A DNA stretch of 64,000 nt from Pseudomonas sp. DG56-2 (lineage in GTDB: Bacteria > Pseudomonadota > Gammaproteobacteria > Pseudomonadales > Pseudomonadaceae). The notes under the pieces are model-generated. The model saw nothing but the letters and a program-made list of their open reading frames with translations. It made no database searches and was not told the DNA's origin. The position numbers and the translations under genes are program-made. Positions 52,841-61,948 of this stretch are shown one piece after another. The stretch is from contig NZ_CP032311.1 of the NCBI RefSeq assembly GCF_004803755.1, positions 5,172,001 through 5,236,000 of the forward strand, given 5' to 3'. The stretch's first letter is position 1; each line of letters starts with the position of its first letter.

Positions 52841-54337
52841 ATGCCCAAGGCTCTCTGGTGCCTTTTCTTCGGTCTCTTGCTGCTGCCCTTCAGCGCCCAG
52901 GCCAGCGATGCCGACTATTTCGTTGCTGCCAAAGCCAACGAGCAGGCTCGCTTGCTTCAGGACTGGGCAGCGCAACCGGACCCTGCCCGGCTTGAACTGC
53001 TCACTCAACTGCAGCAAGGCCGCCTGAGCGCCACCGACACGCGCAAGCTGCGCCTTAACAACCGACTGCGCGGGCTTGTGGATAACGCCCTGGCCAGCCA
53101 CCAACTGCTCAGCAATGACGCCCAGGTACGCCTGGCTGCCGCCCAGCAGTTGCAGAAAAGTGCGCAACCCGCACAGGTAGCGTTCCTCGACCGGCGTTTC
53201 GCCAGCGAAGCAGACGCCGCCGTACATGCCGCCCTCGGGCTGGCGCTGGCCAATCTGCAACTGGTTGCCGCCGACCCTGCCGTTCGCCTTGCGGCCGTGC
53301 GCCTGCTCGGTGAAACCGGCGACCCCATGGCCCGTACACGGCTTGAAGCCTTGCTCGAAGCGGGCGTAGAAAGCGACAGCAAGGTGCGCACCGCTGCCGA
53401 AACCAGCCTGGCCCAGGTCAAGCGCAAGTTGTTGATTGGCGAGTTGCTCGGCCAGGCTTTCAGTGGCCTGTCACTGGGCTCGATTCTGCTGCTGGCTGCC
53501 TTGGGGCTGGCGATCACCTTCGGCCTGCTCGGGGTGATCAACATGGCCCACGGTGAAATGCTGATGCTTGGTGCCTATGCCACCTACGTGGTGCAGGTTG
53601 TGCTGCAACGCTACGCGCCGAGCGCCATCGAGTTCTACCCGCTGATCGCCTTGCCCGTGGCCTTCTGCGTCAGTGCCGGCGTGGGCATGTTGCTGGAACG
53701 CACGGTGATCCGCCATCTATATGGGCGACCTTTGGAAACCCTGTTGGCTACCTGGGGTATCAGCCTGATCCTGATCCAGGCCATACGCCTGTTGTTCGGC
53801 GCGCAAAACGTCGAAGTGGCCAATCCTGGCTGGCTCTCTGGCGGAATTCAGGTGCTGCCCAATCTTGTCCTGCCCTACAGCCGCTTGGTGATCATCGGCT
53901 TCGCCCTGTTCGTGGTGTTGCTGACCTGGCTGCTGCTCAACCGCACGCGCCTGGGCCTGAACGTGCGCGCCGTCACCCAGAACCGCAACATGGCGGCCTG
54001 CTGCGGCGTACCCACCGGGCGCGTGGACATGCTCGCGTTTGGCCTGGGATCCGGCATTGCCGGGCTTGGGGGGGTTGCCCTGAGCCAGGTTGGCAACGTC
54101 GGCCCGGACCTCGGCCAGAGCTACATCATCGACTCTTTCCTGGTGGTGGTACTTGGGGGCGTCGGCCAACTGGCAGGCAGCCTCTGGGCGGCATTCGGCC
54201 TGGGAATCGCCAACAAACTGCTGGAGCCGCAGATCGGTGCTGTGCTCGGCAAGATCCTCATCCTTGCGCTGATCATTCTGTTCATCCAGAAACGCCCGCA
54301 AGGTCTCTTCGCACTCAAGGGACGGGTAATCGACTGA
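52841..54337 (+). CDS. urtB: Urea ABC transporter permease UrtB
   Basis: 498 residues from ATG (MPKALWCLFFGLLLLPFSAQ) with AAGGAC upstream. A signal peptide and an N-terminal helical, HEAT-like region (about 20-200), usual in proteobacterial UrtB, precede a LivH-type permease domain of about eight helices (GVINMAHGEMLMLGAYATYV; GLGSGIAGLGGVALSQVGNV). The stop shares one base with the urtC start (TGATG). Confidence 0.94.
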   Translation: MPKALWCLFFGLLLLPFSAQASDADYFVAAKANEQARLLQDWAAQPDPARLELLTQLQQGRLSATDTRKLRLNNRLRGLVDNALASHQLLSNDAQVRLAAAQQLQKSAQPAQVAFLDRRFASEADAAVHAALGLALANLQLVAADPAVRLAAVRLLGETGDPMARTRLEALLEAGVESDSKVRTAAETSLAQVKRKLLIGELLGQAFSGLSLGSILLLAALGLAITFGLLGVINMAHGEMLMLGAYATYVVQVVLQRYAPSAIEFYPLIALPVAFCVSAGVGMLLERTVIRHLYGRPLETLLATWGISLILIQAIRLLFGAQNVEVANPGWLSGGIQVLPNLVLPYSRLVIIGFALFVVLLTWLLLNRTRLGLNVRAVTQNRNMAACCGVPTGRVDMLAFGLGSGIAGLGGVALSQVGNVGPDLGQSYIIDSFLVVVLGGVGQLAGSLWAAFGLGIANKLLEPQIGAVLGKILILALIILFIQKRPQGLFALKGRVID

Positions 54338-55416
54338 TGAACCAGCCTCTGCTTGTTATCGCCAGCCAGAAGGCCGGCGCGCGTTGGACCCTGGCGGTTG
54401 GCGCTATGGTCCTGTCGGTATTGCTGGCCTTGCCGTTGCTGTCGTTGCTGCCCGAGGGGCACAGCCTGCAGGTGTCGGCCTACACCCTGACGCTGGTCGG
54501 CAAGATCCTCTGCTACGCCATTGTTGCCCTGGCACTTGATCTGGTATGGGGCTATGCCGGCATGCTTTCACTGGGCCACGGCCTGTTCTTTGCCCTTGGC
54601 GGCTATGCGATGGGCATGTACCTGATGCGCGAAGCCGCGGGTGATGGCTTGCCAGCATTCATGACCTTCTTGTCCTGGACCGAACTGCCCTGGTATTGGG
54701 CGGGCACCCAGCACTTTGCCTGGGCCTTGTGCCTGGTGGTGCTGGCGCCTGGTTTGCTGGCGTTGGTGTTTGGCTTCTTCGCCTTCCGCTCGCGCATCAA
54801 GGGGGTGTACTTCTCGATCATGACCCAGGCCCTGACGTTCGCCGGCATGTTGCTGTTCTTTCGCAACGAAACCGGCTTCGGTGGCAACAATGGCTTCACC
54901 AACTTTCGCAGTATTCTCGGTTTTCAGATCACCGCGCAAAGCACCCGCGCGGTGCTGTTCCTGCTGACTGTCGCATTACTGGTACTGAGCCTTTACCTGG
55001 GCTGGCGCCTGGCGCGAAGCAAGTTCGGCCGGGTGCTGACCGCGCTACGCGATGCCGAAAACCGCTTGATGTTCTGTGGCTACGATCCACGGGGATTCAA
55101 GCTGTTTGTCTGGGTACTCAGCGCCGTGCTCTGTGGCTTGGCTGGGGCGCTGTATGTGCCGCAGGTAGGCATTATCAACCCCAGCGAGATGTCGCCGACC
55201 AACTCCATCGAGGCTGCGGTGTGGGTGGCCCTGGGCGGTCGCGGCACCCTGATCGGCCCGCTGCTGGGCGCAGGTCTGGTCAACGGCATGAAGAGCTGGT
55301 TCACCGTGGCGTTCCCCGAGTACTGGCTGTTCTGCCTGGGGGCGCTGTTCATTCTGGTCACCCTGTACCTGCCCAAAGGGGTGGTCGGGCTGTTGAAGAA
55401 ACGAGGTGAACAATGA
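54337..55416 (+). CDS. urtC: Urea ABC transporter permease UrtC
   Basis: 359 residues, LivM-type permease with about nine helices. Typical segments: LDLVWGYAGMLSLGHGLFFALGGYAMG, FRSRIKGVYFSIMTQALTFA, NRLMFCGYDP. It forms the second half of the channel with UrtB. ATG overlaps urtB by one base and the stop overlaps urtD by four. Confidence 0.95.
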   Translation: MNQPLLVIASQKAGARWTLAVGAMVLSVLLALPLLSLLPEGHSLQVSAYTLTLVGKILCYAIVALALDLVWGYAGMLSLGHGLFFALGGYAMGMYLMREAAGDGLPAFMTFLSWTELPWYWAGTQHFAWALCLVVLAPGLLALVFGFFAFRSRIKGVYFSIMTQALTFAGMLLFFRNETGFGGNNGFTNFRSILGFQITAQSTRAVLFLLTVALLVLSLYLGWRLARSKFGRVLTALRDAENRLMFCGYDPRGFKLFVWVLSAVLCGLAGALYVPQVGIINPSEMSPTNSIEAAVWVALGGRGTLIGPLLGAGLVNGMKSWFTVAFPEYWLFCLGALFILVTLYLPKGVVGLLKKRGEQ

Positions 55417-56273
55417 GAGCGATACCCCTGCCGCCAGTCCATCTGGAATTCATGCTCGAACCGGTCCTTGGTGCAGGTAGCGGGCGCGAGGCCATCGGTC
55501 TTGGGCAAGCGCGAGGCGAAGGTCTGGATACACGGCACGGCACCGTCCTGACCCTTGAGGACATCAGTGTCAGCTTCGACGGTTTCAAGGCACTCAACGC
55601 CCTGAATCTGTACATCGGCGTCGGTGAGTTGCGCTGCATCATTGGCCCCAACGGCGCCGGTAAAACCACGCTGATGGATGTGATTACCGGCAAGACCCGG
55701 CCAACAACAGGCATGGCCTGGTTTGGCGAAACCCTGGATCTGACCCGCATGAGCGAAGTGCAGATCGCCAAGGCCGGTATTGGCCGCAAGTTCCAGAAGC
55801 CCACGGTGTTCGAAGCCTTGAGTGTGTTCGAGAACCTGGAGCTGGCGCAGAAGGCTGACAAGTCGGTAATGGCGAGCCTGCTCGCACGCTTGAACGGCGA
55901 GCAGAAGGACCGTATCGACGAAGTCCTGCACACCATTCGCCTGCACACCTCAGCTCAGCGCCCGGCCGGCTTGCTCTCGCATGGCCAAAAGCAATTTCTG
56001 GAAATCGGCATGCTGTTGATGCAGGACCCGCAACTGCTGCTGCTCGACGAGCCAGTGGCGGGCATGACCGACGCCGAAACCGAGTTTACCGCCGAACTGT
56101 TCAAGGGCCTGGCGGGCAAGCATTCGCTGATGGTGGTGGAACACGACATGGGCTTTGTCGGCAGCATTGCCGACCATGTCACGGTGCTGCATCAAGGCAG
56201 CGTGCTGGCCGAAGGCTCGCTTGAGCAGGTGCAGGCAGATGATCGGGTGATCGAGGTTTATCTGGGGCGCTGA
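55413..56273 (+). CDS. urtD: Urea ABC transporter ATPase UrtD
   Basis: 286 residues. A non-conserved N-terminal extension of about 40 residues (HLEFMLEPVLGAGSGREAI) is followed by a LivG-type ATPase with Walker A GPNGAGKTTLMD, signature LSHGQKQFLE and Walker B LLLLDEPVAGM. The ATG overlaps urtC by four bases. A later start near VLTLEDISVSFDG is possible but would lose the coupling. Confidence 0.94.
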   Translation: MRAIPLPPVHLEFMLEPVLGAGSGREAIGLGQARGEGLDTRHGTVLTLEDISVSFDGFKALNALNLYIGVGELRCIIGPNGAGKTTLMDVITGKTRPTTGMAWFGETLDLTRMSEVQIAKAGIGRKFQKPTVFEALSVFENLELAQKADKSVMASLLARLNGEQKDRIDEVLHTIRLHTSAQRPAGLLSHGQKQFLEIGMLLMQDPQLLLLDEPVAGMTDAETEFTAELFKGLAGKHSLMVVEHDMGFVGSIADHVTVLHQGSVLAEGSLEQVQADDRVIEVYLGR

Positions 56274-56304
56274 TTTGACCCTATCGCGGGGCAAGGACAA
56301 CTAC

Positions 56305-57003
56305 ATGCTGAAAATTGACTCTCTGCACCAATATTACGGTGGCAGCCATATTCTTCGCGGCCTGTCGTTCGAGGCCAAGGTGGGTGAGGTCACCTGCCTG
56401 CTGGGTCGCAACGGTGTTGGCAAGACCACGTTGCTGCGCTGCCTGATGGGCCTGCTGCCCACCCGCGAAGGCAGCGTGCACTGGGAAGGCAAGACCATCA
56501 CCGCACTCAAGCCACACCAGCGCGTGCAGGCCGGGATTGCCTATGTACCTCAGGGCCGGGAGATTTTTCCGCGTTTGAGCGTTGAAGAAAACCTGCTGAT
56601 GGGGCTGTCGCGCTTCGGCGCCAGTCAGGCCAAAAGCGTCCCGCCATTCATCTATGAGCTGTTCCCCGTCCTGCTGCAAATGAAGCACCGCCGTGGTGGG
56701 GACTTATCGGGTGGCCAGCAACAGCAACTGGCAATCGGCCGCGCCCTGGCCAGCAAGCCCCGTTTACTGATCCTCGATGAGCCTACAGAAGGTATCCAAC
56801 CCTCGGTCATCAAGGAGATCGGTGCGGTTATCAGTAAGCTGGCCGCCCGAGGGGACATGGCCATCCTGCTGGTCGAGCAGTTCTACGACTTTGCCGCCGA
56901 GCTGGCTGACCAGTACCTGGTGATGTCCCGGGGCGAAATTGTTCAGGCCGGACGCGGCGAAAACATGGCGGCCGAAGGTGTACGCGGCCTGGTAACCATT
57001 TAA
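56305..57003 (+). CDS. urtE: Urea ABC transporter ATPase UrtE
   Basis: 232 residues from ATG (MLKIDSLHQYYGGSHIL), chosen for GCAAGGACAAC upstream; an upstream start would add ten unusual residues. LivF-type ATPase: Walker A GRNGVGKTTLLR, signature LSGGQQQQLAIGRAL, Walker B LLILDEPTEGIQ. It pairs with UrtD. Last gene of urtABCDE; a GNAT gene follows after 36 bp. Confidence 0.95.
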   Translation: MLKIDSLHQYYGGSHILRGLSFEAKVGEVTCLLGRNGVGKTTLLRCLMGLLPTREGSVHWEGKTITALKPHQRVQAGIAYVPQGREIFPRLSVEENLLMGLSRFGASQAKSVPPFIYELFPVLLQMKHRRGGDLSGGQQQQLAIGRALASKPRLLILDEPTEGIQPSVIKEIGAVISKLAARGDMAILLVEQFYDFAAELADQYLVMSRGEIVQAGRGENMAAEGVRGLVTI

Positions 57004-57039
57004 CCTGAACACTATTTTGCAAACGTCCGAGAAGCTGCC

Positions 57040-57570
57040 ATGACTTATCTGATTCGTGACGCCGGAACTGCCGATCTGCCGGGCATTCGCGACATCTACA
57101 ACGACGCCGTGCTCAACACCACGGCGATCTGGAATGAACAACCCGTTGATCTAGCCAATCGCCAGGCCTGGTTCAATGCCCGCCGGGCCCAGCACTTCCC
57201 GATTCTGGTGGCGGCGGACAGCATCAGTGATGAAGTGCTCGGCTATGCTTCATTCGGTGACTGGCGACCCTTTGAAGGCTTTCGCCATACGGTCGAACAC
57301 TCGGTTTATATCCGCAACGATCAACGCGGCAACGGCCTGGGCCCCAAGCTGATGGTGGCACTGATCGAGCGCGCCCGAGCGTGCGACAAGCATGTGATGG
57401 TCGCTGCCATCGAGAGCGGTAACGCGGCCTCGATCCGTGTGCACGAGCGCCTGGGTTTTACCCTGAACGGGCAAATGCCACAGGTGGGCGTCAAGTTCGG
57501 GCGCTGGCTCGACCTGACCTTTATGCAGTTGATCCTCAACCCCGGCGCCTCCCCACGCGCATTGGAGTGA
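57040..57570 (+). CDS. GNAT acetyltransferase, phosphinothricin/methionine sulfoximine type
   Basis: 176 residues. The GNAT fold is visible with IRDIYNDAVLNTTAIWNEQP near the start, the acetyl-CoA loop NDQRGNGLGPKLM and GNAASIRVHERLGF. This pattern matches PA4866-type enzymes that acetylate methionine sulfoximine, methionine sulfone and phosphinothricin. It is probably co-transcribed with urtE and with the next GNAT gene, six bp downstream, as the urea/urease neighbourhood of P. aeruginosa also has such a gene. Confidence 0.9.
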   Translation: MTYLIRDAGTADLPGIRDIYNDAVLNTTAIWNEQPVDLANRQAWFNARRAQHFPILVAADSISDEVLGYASFGDWRPFEGFRHTVEHSVYIRNDQRGNGLGPKLMVALIERARACDKHVMVAAIESGNAASIRVHERLGFTLNGQMPQVGVKFGRWLDLTFMQLILNPGASPRALE

Positions 57571-57576
57571 AGCTTT

Positions 57577-58098
57577 ATGAATGCAGCGCACCTCAATCGT
57601 GTCACCCATGAAAGCTTTACTCACTACCGCGACGGTTTGGTGACGTTGTTGCTTGATGCCGTACGCCACGGCGCTTCGGTAGGCTTTCTGGAACACATTG
57701 ATGCGCAGCAGGCCAACAGCTACCTCGATGAAGTCAAACAGCGCATGATCAGCGGTGAGCTTCTGCTTTGGGTTGTCAGCAACAACCAGGAAGTATTGGG
57801 CAGTGTGCAGTTGGGGTTGTGCCAGAAGCTCAACGGCCTGAACCGCGCCGAGGTGCAAAAGTTACTGGTGCATAACTCGGCCCGGCGCCGGGGGTTGGGG
57901 CAGCAGTTGATGCAGGCGCTGGAAGCCTCGGCACGGCAGAAGCAGCGCGGCTTGCTGTACCTCGATACCGAGGCTGGCTCGGGGGCCGAGGCCTTCTATC
58001 AGTCGCTTGGCTATACCAAAGCCGGGGAAATTCCCCAGTACGCCTGCAGCCCAGACGGCACCTATCGGCCCACAGCCCTGTATTACAAATTACTCTAA
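57577..58098 (+). CDS. GNAT family acetyltransferase
   Basis: 173 residues. Motif A for acetyl-CoA binding is seen in VQKLLVHNSARRRGLGQQLM, then LLYLDTEAGSGAEAFYQSLGYTKAGEIPQYA. The substrate is not known. It differs clearly from the preceding GNAT gene, so the pair is not a recent duplication. It starts six bp after it, suggesting one transcript. Confidence 0.88.
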   Translation: MNAAHLNRVTHESFTHYRDGLVTLLLDAVRHGASVGFLEHIDAQQANSYLDEVKQRMISGELLLWVVSNNQEVLGSVQLGLCQKLNGLNRAEVQKLLVHNSARRRGLGQQLMQALEASARQKQRGLLYLDTEAGSGAEAFYQSLGYTKAGEIPQYACSPDGTYRPTALYYKLL

Positions 58099-58144
58099 GG
58101 AATCACGGGGCAAATCCGCCCCCACCCAATGGTGAGATCGCCTT

Positions 58145-58450
58145 TCAGTCTTGTACAAACCTGCCCAGGCGCTGTTTGAGCATGCTGTTCTCACTGCGCA
58201 GTTGCTGAACCTCTTCCAGCAACTCCAGGGCCAGGGCCACCCCTTCCCACTCAAGCTCAAGCTCGCGCTGCAGTTTCGCCGCGCGTTTGGCCAACACCGC
58301 GGCCTGATCGTCAAACAACCACTCTTCCGGCGTTCGCCCGGAAGGTTCAACAATGCCGTGTTCGACGATTTCGATCACATAGGCCGCCGGTAGATCGGCT
58401 TCCCGACAAAGGGTCTGCATGTCCAGTTGAACGACCAGGGTACTGCGCAT
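58145..58450 (-). CDS. cbpM: CbpA modulator CbpM
   Basis: 101 residues, MerR-like helical fold (LCREADLPAAYVIEIVEHGI) with a C-terminal coiled coil (LALELLEEVQQLRSENSMLKQRL). CbpM binds the J-domain of CbpA and blocks its co-chaperone and DNA-binding activities. It starts two bp after cbpA, the conserved cbpAM order. Confidence 0.92.
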   Translation of the reverse strand: MRSTLVVQLDMQTLCREADLPAAYVIEIVEHGIVEPSGRTPEEWLFDDQAAVLAKRAAKLQRELELEWEGVALALELLEEVQQLRSENSMLKQRLGRFVQD

Positions 58451-58452
58451 GA

Positions 58453-59400
58453 TCAGTTACTCCATTGAGTCCTCGGATTGAACGCTGCCTTTTGCGCCAA
58501 CTTGCTCCACAACTCGCGGGTTGCGTCGTCGCTCTGGCTAGGCATTACCACTTTCAACTGCGCGTAGAGATCACCACGCTCGCCCTGCTTGTTCGCCAGG
58601 CCCATGCCCTTGACGCGCAGGCGTTGGCCGCTCTGACTGTCCGGACGAATGGTCAGGTTGATCTTGCCGGTCAGCGTCGGTACCGCCACCTTGGTGCCAA
58701 GCGCGGCTTCCCAGGGTGCCAGAGGCACGGTGATGATCAGGTCATGACCTTCGACATCGAACAGCGGGTGCGGTGCCATGCGAACGGTCAGGAACAGGTC
58801 GCCGTTGGCGCCGCCGCCAATACCCGAAGCACCCTGGCCCTTGAGGCGAATTTTCTCGCCGTCGGTTACACCGGCCGGAATTTTCACGTTCAGGGTCTTG
58901 GTGGTGAAACCGGTACGCTGGCCATGGGCGTTGTACTGCGGAACCTGGAAGCTGATTTGCTTGGATTCGCCGGACAGGGTTTCCTCAAGGAAAATCGCCA
59001 GTTCCATTTCCACGTCTTGCCCTCGCCGACCGGCGCTACGTTGCTGGCCGCGGCCAAAAGGATTGCCGTTGCCGCCACGTGCACCGAAGATCGAGCTGAA
59101 GAAGTCGGAAAAGTCGCCCCCTTCGAATCCGCCCGAACTGCGGTTTTCCCAGCCCGGCGGCCCCTGAAACGGACGGCCATGCTGACCGTACTTGCGCAGC
59201 TCGTCGTACTCGGCGCGTTTTTCCGGGTTGCTCAAGGCCTCATAGGCCTCGTTGGCTTCCTTGAATTTTTCTTCGGCGTCGCGTTCTTTGCTGACGTCGG
59301 GGTGATACTTGCGCGCAAGCTTGCGGTAGGCGGTCTTGATCGCCTTGTCATCCGCAGTGGGCTCTACGCCAAGTATTTTGTAATAGTCTTTGAAGTCCAT
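58453..59400 (-). CDS. cbpA: DnaJ-like co-chaperone CbpA
   Basis: 315 residues. The N-terminal J-domain ([20 protein letters not shown]) has the HPD motif ([17 protein letters not shown]), followed by a Gly/Phe linker ([17 protein letters not shown]) and two C-terminal substrate-binding domains. There is no zinc finger, which separates it from DnaJ. CbpA stimulates DnaK and binds curved DNA. It has a heat-shock-type promoter upstream and is followed by cbpM. Confidence 0.95.
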   Translation of the reverse strand: MDFKDYYKILGVEPTADDKAIKTAYRKLARKYHPDVSKERDAEEKFKEANEAYEALSNPEKRAEYDELRKYGQHGRPFQGPPGWENRSSGGFEGGDFSDFFSSIFGARGGNGNPFGRGQQRSAGRRGQDVEMELAIFLEETLSGESKQISFQVPQYNAHGQRTGFTTKTLNVKIPAGVTDGEKIRLKGQGASGIGGGANGDLFLTVRMAPHPLFDVEGHDLIITVPLAPWEAALGTKVAVPTLTGKINLTIRPDSQSGQRLRVKGMGLANKQGERGDLYAQLKVVMPSQSDDATRELWSKLAQKAAFNPRTQWSN

Positions 59401-59435
59401 CTAAGGAATCACCATCAGTTGTTCAATGCTTCTGA

Positions 59436-59464
59436 AGATTGGGGTCAAGCATAGCCTTTCAAGG
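59436..59464 (-). promoter_or_regulatory. Candidate sigma-32 heat-shock promoter of cbpA
   Basis: On the minus strand CCTTGAA (59464-59458), a 13-base spacer and CCCCAATCT (59444-59436) lie 36 bases before the cbpA ATG. This is close to the sigma-32 consensus CTTGAA-N13 to 17-CCCCATnT. Heat-shock induction of cbpAM is inferred. Confidence 0.6.
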
Positions 59465-59559
59465 CACCCTTGGGTTTGCTGTAAAGCAGATAATCGGTCT
59501 TGATTCTGCTGGCCACTGGCATAAACTGCGCGGCCGTTTTTCCCCCGGAAGTACAACCC

Positions 59560-60825
59560 ATGAGTGACGCATCCCCGGCCCGTGCCTGCGGCATCGACTT
59601 TGGCACCTCCAATTCCACCGTCGGCTGGCATCGCCCTGGCGAGGAATCGTTGATCGCCCTGGAAGACGGCAAGATCACCCTGCCGTCGGTAGTGTTCTTC
59701 AATATCGAGGAGCGCCGCCCGGCCTACGGCCGGCTTGCCCTGCACGAATACCTCGAAGGTTATGAAGGCCGTCTGATGCGCTCGCTCAAGAGCCTGCTGG
59801 GCTCCAAGCTGATCAAGCACGACACCAGCGTGCTTGGCACCGCACTGCCGTTCAAGGACCTGCTGGGCATGTTCATCGGCGAACTGAAGAAGCGCGCCGA
59901 AGCCAACGCTGGCCGAACTTTCGATGAAGTCGTGCTTGGCCGCCCGGTACATTTTGTCGATGACGACCAGGCTGCCGACCAAGAAGCCGAAGATACCCTC
60001 GCGGAAGTTGCGAAGAAAATCGGCTTCAAAGAAGTGTCATTCCAATATGAACCGATTGCCGCAGCGTTCGACTATGAGTCGAGCATTCAGGGTGAAGAGC
60101 TGGTATTGATCGTCGACATCGGCGGTGGTACCTCGGATTTCTCTCTGGTACGCCTGGCCCCTGAGCGCCATATGATCGATGACCGTCAAAGTGACATTCT
60201 AGCCACGGGCGGCGTACACATCGGCGGTACCGACTTCGATAAGCAACTGAGCCTGCAAGGCGTGATGCCGCTGTTCGGCTACGGCAGCCGGATGAAAAGC
60301 GGCGCGTTCATGCCCACCAGTCACCACATGAACCTGGCCACCTGGCACACGATCAACTCGGTCTATTCGCAAAAATCCCAGCTGGCGCTGGGCAGCATGC
60401 GCTATGACATCGAAGACACCAATGGTATCGACCGCCTGTTCAAACTGATCGAACAGCGTGCCGGCCACTGGCTGGCCATGGAAGTGGAAGAAACCAAGAT
60501 CGAGCTGACCCATACCGACAGCCGCCTGGTAGACCTCAAGCGCGTCGAGGCCGGACTGAGCGTGGACCTGTCCCGCGCACTGTTCGAGGCCTCTATCGAT
60601 AACCTGCTCGAGCGGGTTCGCGGCAGTGTCAGCGAGCTGCTGAGCAAGGCTGGCGTTGGTGTCGCCCAAGTGGATACGGTGTTCTTTACTGGCGGCTCCA
60701 GCGGCATTCCGGCGTTGCGCCAGAGTGTGGCGGCCATGCTGCCCAATGCACGCCATGTTGAAGGCAATATCTTTGGCAGCATCGGCAGCGGTCTGGCAAT
60801 TGAGGCGCGTAAACGCTACGGCTGA
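59560..60825 (+). CDS. Hsp70 family protein, YegD-like
   Basis: 421 residues from ATG (MSDASPARACGIDFGTSNST); an upstream frame extends 20 codons without a signal. The actin-type ATPase fold has GIDFGTSNST (phosphate 1), DIGGGTSDFS (phosphate 2) and FFTGGSSGIPALR (adenosine). The substrate-binding domain of DnaK is absent or reduced, as in E. coli YegD. It is divergent from cbpA across 159 bp; a shared stress role is an inference. REP hairpin follows. Confidence 0.92.
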   Translation: MSDASPARACGIDFGTSNSTVGWHRPGEESLIALEDGKITLPSVVFFNIEERRPAYGRLALHEYLEGYEGRLMRSLKSLLGSKLIKHDTSVLGTALPFKDLLGMFIGELKKRAEANAGRTFDEVVLGRPVHFVDDDQAADQEAEDTLAEVAKKIGFKEVSFQYEPIAAAFDYESSIQGEELVLIVDIGGGTSDFSLVRLAPERHMIDDRQSDILATGGVHIGGTDFDKQLSLQGVMPLFGYGSRMKSGAFMPTSHHMNLATWHTINSVYSQKSQLALGSMRYDIEDTNGIDRLFKLIEQRAGHWLAMEVEETKIELTHTDSRLVDLKRVEAGLSVDLSRALFEASIDNLLERVRGSVSELLSKAGVGVAQVDTVFFTGGSSGIPALRQSVAAMLPNARHVEGNIFGSIGSGLAIEARKRYG

Positions 60826-60837
60826 TGGTTTTTCGTA

Positions 60838-60889
60838 CAAGCCCACTCCACCGGACTCTCCCGGCAGGAGCGGGCTTGCCCCGTGAGCA
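60838..60889. repeat. REP-type hairpin between convergent genes
   Basis: CAAGCCCACTCC (60838-60849) pairs with GGAGCGGGCTTG (60867-60878), one mismatch, followed by CCCCGTGA. It shares the GCGGGCTTGCCCCG core with the repeat at 52787-52806 and lies in the 69-bp gap between convergent genes, where it may end both transcripts. Confidence 0.65.
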
Positions 60890-60894
60890 ACGCC

Positions 60895-61902
60895 TTACAC
60901 CAGCTCAGCCTGCCTCAGCTCACTCTTGAGGTAGGCATAGTAGATCGGCCCCGCCACCACTCCCGGCAACCCGAACGCCGCCTCACATACCAGCATCGCC
61001 AAGAGCAGTTCCCACGACTTGGCGCTGATCTGCCCACCGACAATCCGTGCGTTGAGAAAATACTCGACCTTGTGGATAACAATCAGATAGCCCAGCGCCG
61101 CCATGGCCACCCAGATCGACAACGACAAACCGACGATAGTGATCAAGGTGTTGGAGATCAGATTACCGATCACCGGTAGCAAGCCCAGTAGGAACGTCAG
61201 CACAATCAGGGTTTTGGTCAGCGGCAGGTGCACATCGAACATCGGCAACACCACCGCCAGGAAGATCCCGGTGAAAAAGGTGTTGAGCAGGGAAATCTTT
61301 ATCTGCGCGAAAACGATATTGCGAAACGCCTGCACCAGCAGCGCCAGGCGATTGAACAGCGCCGCGGCCAGCGGTTTACGACGGGAGATATCAGGCAGAC
61401 GCTGCAACGCCACAATTGCGCCAAGGATCATCCCGATCAACAAGGTGACGAACATATGCGCAGCGCCCTTGCCCACCAGTTGCAACTCTCCCAGGTGGGT
61501 CTTGAGCCATACACCGATAGCCACCTTGAACTCCGCTGCGCTGGCGGGCAAGTAGGCATCAACGAAGGGCGGCAACTGTCCGCGAGCCTGATCCACCAGC
61601 AGCATGAACTTGTCCAGCGATGCGCCAGGATTCTCGGCCTCGTGCAGCAAAAAGCTGATCGCGCCGGCAAACAGCAACGACAGGGTGCTGACCACCAGGG
61701 TGCCGAGCAACGCCACCGCCAACCAGCGCGCACGCTCTCCAGCAATCAAATGCTGCAACTTGGGGGTGAGCATATTGACCAGCTCGAACACCAGCAGGCC
61801 CGCCAACAGGCTGGGCAACAACTTGAGCGGAAGCACCAGCAGCAGGCCGGCGAAAACGATGATCCAACTGGCCATTTTGATCTGGCGCGGGGTAAAGGTC
61901 AT
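60895..61902 (-). CDS. AI-2E/PerM family transporter
   Basis: 335 residues with about seven or eight hydrophobic helices of the AI-2E exporter (UPF0118) family. Typical elements: an N-terminal helix pair (MASWIIVFAGLLLVLPLKLL), the central amphipathic periplasmic segment around EAENPGASLDKFMLL, and LPVIGNLISNTLITIVGL near the end. Members export autoinducer-2-like molecules or Na+; the substrate here is unknown. ATG start. Confidence 0.9.
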   Translation of the reverse strand: MTFTPRQIKMASWIIVFAGLLLVLPLKLLPSLLAGLLVFELVNMLTPKLQHLIAGERARWLAVALLGTLVVSTLSLLFAGAISFLLHEAENPGASLDKFMLLVDQARGQLPPFVDAYLPASAAEFKVAIGVWLKTHLGELQLVGKGAAHMFVTLLIGMILGAIVALQRLPDISRRKPLAAALFNRLALLVQAFRNIVFAQIKISLLNTFFTGIFLAVVLPMFDVHLPLTKTLIVLTFLLGLLPVIGNLISNTLITIVGLSLSIWVAMAALGYLIVIHKVEYFLNARIVGGQISAKSWELLLAMLVCEAAFGLPGVVAGPIYYAYLKSELRQAELV

Positions 61903-61948
61903 ACAACCTCAAAGGGCAACTGCAGGGAAAGGCGCAGTCTGCCAGCCT

